Shown here: positions 58,700 through 64,000 of the stretch, one piece after another
How positions within the stretch are numbered: the first letter of the stretch is position 1
Layout: every line of letters begins with the position of its first letter
Notes under the pieces: generated by a model
What the model was told of the DNA's origin: nothing
Seen by the model: only the letters and a program-made list of their open reading frames with translations
Databases searched by the model: none
Position numbers and translations under genes: made by a program
Origin: Macrostomum hystrix
Taxonomy: Eukaryota > Platyhelminthes > Macrostomidae
Direction: 5' to 3'
Assembly: GCA_950097015.1 (NCBI GenBank)
Contig: CATNEN010000001.1
Location: forward strand, 15,911,501 to 15,975,500
Length of the DNA: 64,000 bases

Positions 58700-59443
58700 A
58701 AGGCTCCGAAGGTGACTCCAGCGCGGACGGCTCGGCTGCGGGCTCAGAAAGCTTTGCCCAGCGCGAATTCATGCTCAGCAGAGCTGCCGGAGAGTCTGGC
58801 GATGTGCTGCAGCAACGACAGGTGAAATTTTTGAGAACTCTAGATTCGAGACTTACCATATTTCCCATTCCTTCCCCAATCCTCTTATCCATTTCTTCCC
58901 CAATTATCTTACCCATTTCTTCCCTAATCCTCTAACCCATTTCTTCGTCAATCCTGTTCCAATTTTCCCATATTCTTCCCCAATCATGTTCCAGTTTCTC
59001 CTTTATTCGCAATATTTTATTTTCCCATTGCAATCCCGGTCCTCCTTGCCCGGCAACCGCAGGTGACGCATCTGCAGTACGCGGCCTGGCCTGACCACGG
59101 CACGCCCAACAATCTGGACGATTTTATGCGCTTCGTCAGCCGAGTCCGCTCGCATCGGGCCGGCCACCTGGCTCCCGTGATTGTCCACTGCTCCGCCGGC
59201 ATCGGCCGAACTGGCGTCCTCATCGCCATGGAAACGGCCGCCTGCCTTCTAGATGCCGGCCTGCCCGTCCGCCCGCTGGCTTTGCTGCGCCGCATGCGGG
59301 ACCAGAGACCGATGCTGATTCAAACTGCCGGACAGTACCGCTTTGTGTGCGATGCCATGCTGCGCTACTGGCAAAGCCTGCCTCACTCACTGCCTGACTC
59401 TGCGCTGCCTGAGCAGCCAACTGCTCAACCTGAGCCGTGTTAG
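41747..59443 (+). CDS. FERM-PDZ non-receptor protein tyrosine phosphatase (PTPN3/PTPN4 type)
   Basis: This family dephosphorylates phosphotyrosine at the membrane-cytoskeleton interface; FERM binds membrane proteins or lipids and PDZ binds C-terminal tails. Exons: 41747-42025, 42445-42549, 45914-45959, 46914-47295, 47382-47469, 48533-49234, 53923-54237, 55701-56322, 58223-58821, 59063-59443. All junctions are GT-AG with matching phases, and the total is 3519 nt (1172 residues plus TAG). Human PTPN3 and PTPN4 are about 910-930 residues. The excess lies in Gln/Ala-rich linkers and a poly-Ala insert in the catalytic domain. The start (ATG 41747) is uncertain; an upstream exon or an acceptor at about 41767 is possible. 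Exon 7 has no domain support. Catalytic residues are intact, so a functional host gene is likely. Confidence 0.9.
42057..42240 (+). mobile_element. SINE remnant in phosphatase intron 1
   Basis: It has a B-box ggttcgattcccgactccac, a shortened middle block, tgggaaccagcatcagc and ccatggactgaacagctgta. The A-box half of the head and the tail are missing. Confidence 0.75.
42690..43735. repeat. 30-bp minisatellite in phosphatase intron 2
   Basis: About 33 units of 30 bp around the core acaaaatcctctaattg. Two subtypes meet sharply at about 43115: tgttctaagaattacaaaat units to the left, gggtttaagattgacaaaat units to the right. The right edge decays into diverged units. Stop-free frames of 255 codons (+) and 198 codons (-) arise only from periodicity. 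Confidence 0.97.
44270..45775. repeat. ~110-bp direct repeats flanking the 20-bp array
   Basis: 44275-44385 and 45668-45770 are close copies (tcactgcgaatttaaac, gcgaaactacgcagttgata, tcgtacagttccttgccagc). They bracket the 20-bp minisatellite at 44430-45415, which suggests duplication of an insertion unit. Confidence 0.9.
44430..45415. repeat. 20-bp minisatellite in phosphatase intron 2
   Basis: About 50 units of 19-21 bp, tttctaaattatccccgcag and variants. Larger blocks also repeat (44740-44900 recurs at 45060-45230). Each full unit resembles a minimal 3' splice site: ctaaat, pyrimidines, cag. Confidence 0.97.
46023..46888. repeat. 30-bp minisatellite filling phosphatase intron 3
   Basis: About 29 highly uniform 30-bp units containing ctcaaattgtatcagctgga. 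The array makes up about 90% of the intron 45960-46913. It starts about 63 nt after the donor and ends about 25 nt before the acceptor. It is open in several frames on both strands (up to 358 codons); none is a gene. Confidence 0.98.
46914..47469 (+). CDS. PTPN3/4-type gene exons 4-5: FERM F2 lobe
   Basis: Exon 4 (46914-47295) reads [55 protein letters not shown]. Exon 5 (47382-47469) reads [20 protein letters not shown] and YGCIMFPVL. The 86-bp intron joins in phase 2. This is a textbook FERM central lobe. Confidence 0.93.
47470..48067. other. unique part of phosphatase intron 5
   Basis: AT-rich sequence with no exon signal found. Confidence 0.5.
48068..48485. repeat. 53-bp minisatellite ending at exon 6
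   Basis: About eight units of 53 bp containing gcacccaccaccccaatttc and cgattttcaatgcagataag. Each unit carries a splice-acceptor-like ttttcaatgcag. The array ends about 47 nt before the real acceptor of exon 6. Confidence 0.97.
48533..49234 (+). CDS. PTPN3/4-type gene exon 6: FERM F3 lobe and linker
   Basis: It opens with [20 protein letters not shown] and continues to the FERM end [12 protein letters not shown] proline run, an Ala-rich stretch, Gln/His-rich runs and a basic end HRIRRLRQ follow; low-complexity expansion makes this linker longer than in vertebrates. The acceptor at 48531-48532 gives the family spacing. An in-frame alternative acceptor at 48480-48481 would add 17 residues. 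Confidence 0.92.
49246..49530. repeat. ~27-32-bp minisatellite at the start of phosphatase intron 6
   Basis: Units are built from ctgatccttcagtgcc with alternating aactgactgaccc and tcagcagtcg/tcagcattc parts. It begins about 10 nt after the exon 6 donor. Confidence 0.93.
49531..50604. other. phosphatase intron 6, unique stretch
   Basis: No exon detected; a GT-rich run lies at 49680-49745. Confidence 0.5.
50605..51180. repeat. 22-bp minisatellite in phosphatase intron 6
   Basis: About 26 units of ctgtaaatacctgtcccact plus gt, with variants caca/ccca and aaaa/aaat. Confidence 0.97.
51181..51944. other. phosphatase intron 6, GC-richer stretch
   Basis: 51560-51660 is GC-richer and has an open frame ([19 protein letters not shown]), but no acceptor-donor pair fits. 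I leave it as a possible missed linker exon. Confidence 0.3.
51945..52365. repeat. 23-bp pyrimidine-only-like minisatellite
   Basis: About 18 units of ttctaccctttctcctctta plus cat; the strand is almost purely pyrimidine. Open frames here are artefacts. Confidence 0.97.
52366..52959. other. phosphatase intron 6, unique stretch
   Basis: No exon or repeat supported. Confidence 0.45.
52960..53515. repeat. (CTAT)n-derived tetranucleotide array with ~52-bp higher-order unit
   Basis: Tetranucleotides ctat/ctac are interspersed with accaatgtct and actaatttgt, which alternate about every 52 bp. Confidence 0.95.
53923..54237 (+). CDS. candidate phosphatase exon 7 (linker)
   Basis: The frame between an AG at 53921-53922 and a GTGAGT donor at 54238 is exactly 105 codons, in phase with exons 6 and 8. 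It encodes a Gly run, a proline run ([14 protein letters not shown]) and a Ser/Asp-rich part ending [15 protein letters not shown]. It has protein-like composition but no domain, and the acceptor has a poor pyrimidine tract. Confidence 0.5.
54290..54470. repeat. 55-bp tandem repeat
   Basis: Three units containing gagattagataggattgag and agattaagaatagatc, 55 bp apart. Confidence 0.93.
54471..54628 (+). mobile_element. SINE, 5'-truncated copy in phosphatase intron 7
   Basis: It carries ttaaatgggtaccagcatga, the ccccccagtccatggactga block and gtcggctgcacatctggccc. It directly follows the 55-bp repeat and has lost head and tail. Confidence 0.88.
54629..55154. other. phosphatase intron 7, unique stretch
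   Basis: No exon found; the right part grades into the following array. Confidence 0.45.
55155..55680. repeat. 19-bp minisatellite before the PDZ exon
   Basis: About 27 units of aaaatccccaaaacccact and variants (cgct, cggt). It ends about 20-40 nt before the PDZ exon. Confidence 0.97.
55701..56322 (+). CDS. PTPN3/4-type gene exon 8: PDZ domain
   Basis: The PDZ runs from [19 protein letters not shown] through [39 protein letters not shown] and [11 protein letters not shown], closely matching PTPN3 and PTPN4. An acidic Asp-run linker and the start of the phosphatase domain follow, ending in the substrate-recognition motif KNRYRDISP. The donor GTGAGT gives phase 1, and the next exon completes the tyrosine of the DISPYDATRV segment. 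Confidence 0.95.
56333..57070. repeat. 11/22-bp and 24-bp minisatellites in phosphatase intron 8
   Basis: 56333-56870 is built from actctactgtc and actctagtttc. 56870-57065 is eight units of a 24-bp derivative (tactgtcactcttctgtcag plus tatc). It begins about 10 nt after the exon 8 donor. Confidence 0.96.
57071..57690. other. phosphatase intron 8, unique stretch
   Basis: No exon supported. Confidence 0.45.
57691..58138. repeat. 20-bp minisatellite upstream of catalytic exons
   Basis: About 22 units of gtcaggagtcagatgggaca and variants. It is the exact reverse complement of the unit of the array at 59455-60375. It ends about 85 nt before exon 9. Confidence 0.98.
58163..58202 (+). mobile_element. 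SINE fragment next to exon 9
   Basis: About 40 bp matching the agtccatggactgaacagct / gtacgcagcc block. It ends about 20 nt before the exon 9 acceptor. Confidence 0.7.
58223..58821 (+). CDS. PTPN3/4-type gene exon 9: N-terminal half of PTP domain with poly-Ala insert
   Basis: It reads [10 protein letters not shown], then [50 protein letters not shown]. These are the usual PTP core motifs in order. After [12 protein letters not shown] comes a non-family insert of about 90 residues with about 22 alanines from a (GCT)n run, then an REFMLS-like return to the fold. The exon ends in phase 0 at GTGAAA. Confidence 0.93.
58636..58698. repeat. (GCT)n microsatellite inside the coding exon
   Basis: About 21 uninterrupted trinucleotides read in frame as alanine. 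Other frames would read leucine or cysteine. Confidence 0.95.
59063..59443 (+). CDS. PTPN3/4-type gene exon 10: WPD loop, P-loop and C-terminus
   Basis: It starts [17 protein letters not shown] (WPD-loop general acid). The signature [12 protein letters not shown] has its nucleophilic Cys at codon 59189-59191. The Q-loop reads [11 protein letters not shown]. It ends in a short tail and TAG. The catalytic set is complete. Confidence 0.96.
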   Translation: MTHLQYAAWPDHGTPNNLDDFMRFVSRVRSHRAGHLAPVIVHCSAGIGRTGVLIAMETAACLLDAGLPVRPLALLRRMRDQRPMLIQTAGQYRFVCDAMLRYWQSLPHSLPDSALPEQPTAQPEPC

Positions 59444-59454
59444 GCTAGCTGGGT

Positions 59455-60375
59455 TTCATGACTCCATTTTTCTGACTCCTGACTGTCCTATCTGACTCCT
59501 GACTGTCCCATCTGACTCCTGCCTGTCCTATCTAACTCCTGACTGTCCTATCTGACTCCTGCCTGTCCTATCTGACTCCTGCCTGTCCTATCTGACTCCT
59601 GACTGTCCCATCTGACTCCTGACTGTCCTATCTGACTCCTGCCTGTCCTATCTGACTCCTGACTGTCCCATCTGACTCCTGACTGTCCTATCTGACTCCT
59701 GACTGTCCTATCTGACTCCTGCCTGTCCTGTCTGACTCCTGACTGTCCTATCTAACTCCTGACTGTCCTATCTGACTCCTGCCTGTCCTATCTGACTCCT
59801 GCCTGTCCTATCTGACTCCTGACTGTCCCATCTGACTCCTGCCTGTCCTATCTGACTCCTGCCTGTCCTATCTGACTCCTGACTGTCCCATCTGACTCCT
59901 GCCTGTCCTATCTGACTCCTGACTGTCCTACCTGACTCCTGACTGTCCTATCTGACTCCTGACTGTCCTATCTGACTCCTGACTGTCCCATCTGACTCCT
60001 GCCTGTCCTATCTGACTCCTGACTGTCCCATCTGACTCCTGCCTGTCCTATCTGACTCCTGACTGTCCTATCTGACTCCTGACTGTCCTATCTGACTCTC
60101 CCATCTGACTCTCCCATCTGACTCCTGACTGTCCTATCTGACTCCTGACTGTCCTATCTGACTCCTGACTGTCCTATCTGACTCCTGACTGTCCTATCTG
60201 ACTCTCCCATCTGACTCTCCCATCTGACTCCTGACTGTCCCATCTGACTCCTGACTGTCCTATCTGACTCCTGCCTGTCCTATCTGACTCCTGACTGTCC
60301 TATCTGACTCCTGACTGTCCTATCTGACTCCTGACTCTCCTATCTGACTCTCCCATCTGACTCTCCCATCTGACT
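59455..60375. repeat. 20-bp minisatellite downstream of catalytic exons, inverted relative to 57691-58138
   Basis: About 45 units of tctgactcctgactgtccta and variants. It starts about 12-30 nt after the phosphatase stop codon, so it would lie in the 3' UTR. Confidence 0.98.
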
Positions 60376-62238
60376 CCTGAATCCCTCTAAATTCTCATAA
60401 CTGTCTGATCAGACTTAGCCATTAAGACTGTCAGTTTTTTCATAGGTATTTTCGCAGTTTCCATTTTTTACCTATCATTTTATTTTCTGCATCGCAGTTT
60501 TGCACTTTTAACTATTTGCAAGTAATCATGCACAACTTGTTTTTGCACTTTTACAGCCAGGCTATACATTTTTGCACTTTTAAATAATCTAAACATTTTC
60601 TTACCTCGAAATGATTCGTGAGATTCAATGTGCAAAGTTTTTGCGCGCTTGTCCCTTGCCATCTGAAATCGCTGGATCAGAACGCAAATGTTCGAGCTTC
60701 TCTGTGTATTCAAGCTTTATTTTAAATAGTGTTTGCTACATACTTTTATTAACTAATTTTTATACTACTGTTCCCTTGTATCGAGAGTAGTATGTTTGGT
60801 TTTGGGTAAAAGAAATTATCATCTTTTGCACCACTTGCCGTAGCAGAATGAATTGACATTTCAATCATCTTCATCAGTATTAAAACAATTTTATTTATAA
60901 AGTTACGTCATTGTTGCTTAGCTGAATAACTATAAATATTTGCATAAATATTACAGTTCATTGTTTGTATCTCTGTTATTATTAGCTAAGTTATTACTAC
61001 TGTGGAATACTTTTCGTAAGTGCGCGCCCAGAGTGCAAGTGCTTGTGAACTTTTCAGTGCAGAGTCACACCGGGTTCGTGTACATTCTGTCTCGCCATCA
61101 ACCTGCTTTGCGTTTCACCGATTTAATCATTTTTGAGACGTTTTTCGCATTGAGCTGCTAAAAGATCGTCAATGTTTTTATTGTCAGCATTTTAAACAGT
61201 TTTTCAAGAAATGAAATGAAACGACTTTGATCTGAATTTGGCAATCATTCAGGCACAGCCCCATTTTCGCACGGACCAGTGAAATAGCTTTTATTGTTTT
61301 TTTAACTGCTTTCTTTTTTATATTTTAGTAAGTAACATTGTCATGTCATCCTCTATGCTTGCAAATTGTATATAGGAATAAATGTGCAATGAAAGCTTTG
61401 TCTATTTAGATTGCTGTCCAGGTGTCTATCAATGCAGTAATTTTATATGCAACATTTAATTACCTTATAAAATATCAAATTTCTCATTCTTTTCATGTGT
61501 ATGCAAGTTATATCTGCTTTTTCTGCACAGTATCAAGCAAATATATCCCGTTTCCAGATGGTGGATCAAGCAGTTTGAACTCAATCAATTTCACTAACCG
61601 CGTATTTAGAAAGCTCTTTCGATCTGTCCATCTGTCAAATAAGATCCCAGCTAATATAACCAATAGATTTCAGTGTAACAGTGTCATCTTGGCTCTGTGT
61701 TTAACAATTTTAATAAAGCTAAAATTTATCTGCGATCGTAAATAACGGTCGCGATTACTAAATCTAAATCTATTGTTTTAGCACACGAAAATCTAGGTTT
61801 TATTCCTGCTTCGGCAATATAGTCAAGATCAAGATCATAATGATGCTGTTGTTCTTTTCCAGTGGTCCTTGTTTAAGGTGGAGGGCTTAGCTGAAGAGCG
61901 GTCGGAACACTTTCTGGCAGGCGCAAAATAGGTTGACAATGCAAATGTTAAAAGGCAGCTACACCATTTTACCCTCAATTTTGAGCAACGAAAACTTCAA
62001 TAGTGACAAACTCCGATTCAAATTCGACAGTTAACGGCAAGGCACGTCAAAGCTAATTTTGACGTAGTCAACTTCAATTTTGAAAAGGTCCGATTTAGCC
62101 CATGCGCGAGCCAAATCCTCACTCCTCAAGTTGTCTAAAAGTCTGATTCAATTTTGACAACAGCGAACGACAAAAGTTATACTCTATTGTAAATTCTCCT
62201 GAATATCCGCTTCAAATTTATCAACTCCACTTCAATAT
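60376..62238. other. no gene seen; possible phosphatase 3' UTR end
   Basis: AT-rich sequence. An AATAAA at 61377-61382 is a candidate poly(A) signal. A 107-codon plus frame at 61422-61745 has no recognisable domain. Confidence 0.4.
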
Positions 62239-62314
62239 AGACATTGTCGTTTGACCACAGCGTGCAGGAATGTCTGTGTCTATGGTAGAAACTCACTTGA
62301 CATACGTTAGCTTA

Positions 62315-62344
62315 TCGTGCAGGAATGACTTCATTCCTGCACGA
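62315..62344. repeat. perfect hairpin, 14-bp arms, 2-nt loop
   Basis: tcgtgcaggaatga and tcattcctgcacga are separated by ct. The arm sequence recurs at 62262 and 63621. Confidence 0.95.
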
Positions 62345-62473
62345 TTTAACAATTTATTTTTAGAAGCAACTGAATAAGTAATCAAAAACAATATGGAAGA
62401 ACAAAAATAATAATAAGTGGAACCGAGGAAACAGTTAATGAGTCTATAGACCTACTCACACCCCTCTCGGCAT

Positions 62474-63551
62474 TTACTCGAAAATAAACTGCACAACATT
62501 CGTTTCGCCGTTTGCCAAAATCTTCATCCGCTTAGTGAGGGCTGCTACAAGTGTGGTGGTTGATTCTTCAACAACCAGTGACTTCTTGACAGTTGACATT
62601 GACGCTGATCCGCACGGGTCGGTAGTCGCAACAGCCCTTGCAGGAGCTTCGCTCAATGTAGAACTTGGTGCCGGCATAGTTCCAGCTAGAGCGACTGTCA
62701 GCTGATCACTCATCCCTGCCATGATCGAGTCCCTCTTCTTGCCTCTCCGGATGTAACGTTCTACGGACGCGCTATTCTGTGAATAGAGGTGGTGTTTAAT
62801 AAATTCCTTGGCCATGTGTCAATAAAATTACTAAGAATAAAGAATTGCTCACCTTGTGACCTGTCACCTTCGCAACTTTTTCGACAGAAAAGCCAGCTTC
62901 ATGCAGCTCCGTAACAACTGTAGGTCTCACACAATGCGGAGTGTACAGCTTGGACAGGTTAGCATTCGAAGAGATCTTCTTGAGCAACGGCCCCAAAGTG
63001 TTGATTCCAACAGGTACTTTGGTGTACCAGATGCCATCCGCATTCACTCGTGGTTTCGGACGCAGAAAGAAGTCCTCCTGATTCCAACCCGGCACGGCAG
63101 TAATTTTCGACAAATAAAGCTGGAAGGCCTGAACTGGACAGTGCCTTGACTCCGGCTTGGCCACCATCAAGGCCTGTTTATTGTCGTCGCAGAGTCGCAT
63201 GTCACTCGAGCCTTTTACATTCTTTGAGGTGCTGCCTTGCAACTCGATCGCCATAGCTCCGTTTGATAGGGCCTTCTCTCAGAATGAACGAACAGTGCAG
63301 AGACCTCGTAGCCATTCTCTGCCGCGATTGCCGAAATAAAATAACACATTGAAGTACACCTCTTCTTGCAAACGTGTTGGAGTGCTTCTGTAGAAGTAAG
63401 AAGCAAGCTTGACAAGGTCGTCCGACTCAATGGCTTCGTAATGCTGCACTCGACCACCGGACTTCAAATACGCATTGCAAACATTCTTCACCATCAAATT
63501 CGCGCTATGAAAAGCCTCGTGAGCGATGATGTTGAGGCCACGTAATTTCAT
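62474..63551 (-). CDS. Crypton/DUF3504-type tyrosine recombinase, with one in-frame TGA
   Basis: Exons (minus) 63551-62853 and 62776-62474 are joined in phase 0 by a 76-bp GT-AG intron. Landmarks: YFNVLFYFGNRGREWLRGL (first catalytic Arg), CPVQAFQLYLSKI, WYTKVPVGINTLGPLLKKIS, YTPHCVRPTVVTELHEAGF (HxxR), VTGHK, and after splicing SASVERYIRRG with the candidate nucleophilic Tyr. This is the DUF3504 family, shared by Cryptons and domesticated derivatives such as vertebrate KCTD1/KIAA1958-like genes. The enzyme cuts and rejoins DNA through a phosphotyrosine link. A TGA at 63281-63279 interrupts the frame between TVRSF and EKALSNGAMAIEL, and the frame is otherwise open to TAA at 62474. The upstream start (ATG 63551) may not be complete. 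The copy is probably a recent pseudogene. Confidence 0.85.
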
Positions 63552-63653
63552 AAAGCTTTATACACTTTTCTATAAACTCTCCCCTCAATTTTCATCTCTT
63601 CTTATCGTTTCTCGAAAACCGTGCAGGAATGACTTTGTCTGTGGTCAAAAGAC

Positions 63654-63895
63654 AATGATGTTCCTACACGCAAACTCGTGCGTCTATGGCAAAATGCAAT
63701 CTGCGTCCAATTTCGACGGACTGGTAAGACAGAAAGGTGGTCGGTGGAGCGTAACATCTGTTGGATATATTCGTCCAATTTCCTCACGTAAAGCCTTCAT
63801 TAAAACACCAGTTAACATTTATTTAACGTAGAACGGGTCCGAACACATGGTGCATTGAAAACAGTCTTTTTAGGTCATTAAGTCCCTCATTGCCT
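63654..63895. other. no gene seen
   Basis: Short stretch between the Crypton-like element and the edge exon. Confidence 0.4.
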
Positions 63896-64000
63896 CTAGC
63901 CCTCAACCGGCTCTGAGGCCAGGCAGCGTGGAACGTACGAATAGCACAGGTTGAACCAGTGCGCGCACTTCTCGGCCGAGACGCTATTGACTGTGTAGTC
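63896..64000 (-). CDS. partial C-terminal exon, unknown protein (runs off window)
   Basis: On the minus strand the frame from the window edge reads DYTVNSVSAEKCAHWFNLCY, SYVPRCLASEPVEG and a TAG. The composition is coding-like. The SAEKCAHWFNLC pattern faintly recalls IS1595/ISXO2-type transposases, but this is a guess. No start is visible. Confidence 0.4.
   Translation of the reverse strand, partial: DYTVNSVSAEKCAHWFNLCYSYVPRCLASEPVEG

Larger units (their letters stand above)
62239..63653 (-). mobile_element. Crypton-like element carrying a tyrosine recombinase
   Basis: The recombinase gene is bracketed by short inverted motifs: cattgtcgtttgaccacag near 62240-62260 and ctgtggtcaaaagacaatg near 63636-63654. 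Copies of cgtgcaggaatg also occur at both sides. Cryptons are not known for terminal inverted repeats, so these limits are tentative. Confidence 0.5.

Noticed and set aside
58592-58825. Poly-Leu frame
   Set aside because: It is the wrong frame of the (GCT)n run in exon 9; the alanine frame is the one with PTP homology on both sides.
1-64000. Altered genetic code reading TGA as an amino acid
   Set aside because: TGA ends the ETS gene and the Helitron frame at natural protein ends, so the two internal TGAs are not explained by a new code.

Overview
This is a piece of an animal (metazoan) nuclear genome. Genes are interrupted by short GT-AG introns, most sequence is tandem repeats or mobile elements, and the two host genes belong to animal families (an ETS transcription factor and a FERM-PDZ protein tyrosine phosphatase). 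An invertebrate is likely, but the sequence does not let me name the lineage. I built the exon models by hand, matching open frames, splice dinucleotides and intron phase across each junction.

Layout. 0.5-3.9 kb is an 18-bp minisatellite. A tRNA-derived SINE and a dispersed ~0.8 kb repeat follow. An ETS-domain gene lies at 5.7-6.7 kb (+). Doubtful small exons (7.2-8.5 kb, -), a cluster of SINE pieces (9.3-10.7 kb), a ~190-bp satellite (12.2-12.7 kb) and a MITE (13.5 kb) come next. 14.5-25.0 kb is a large autonomous Helitron on the minus strand. It has an RPA70-like gene and a seven-exon Rep/helicase gene with an OTU cysteine-protease domain; all exon phases close and the total is exactly 1800 codons, but there is one in-frame TGA. 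26.1-41.0 kb is repeats only: the same 18-bp minisatellite again, a second copy of the dispersed repeat with a 314-bp triplication, a 48-bp minisatellite, a 528-bp duplication, inverted-repeat elements, a nested transposon and a full-length SINE with target-site duplication.

41.7-59.4 kb (+) holds one host gene, a PTPN3/PTPN4-type tyrosine phosphatase (FERM, PDZ, PTP). I reconstruct ten exons and about 1172 residues. Most of its long introns are filled by different minisatellites that often run to within tens of bases of the exons. The two catalytic exons sit between two arrays of the same 20-bp repeat in opposite orientation. The right end carries a Crypton-type tyrosine recombinase gene (62.5-63.6 kb, -), also with a single in-frame TGA, and the last exon of an unidentified minus-strand gene running off the edge.

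The Helitron proteins would act together in rolling-circle transposition (HUH/two-tyrosine Rep nuclease, Pif1-like helicase, RPA-like ssDNA binding). The phosphatase and the ETS factor are unrelated host genes. Nearly all other long open frames in the window are stop-free tandem repeats and are not genes.
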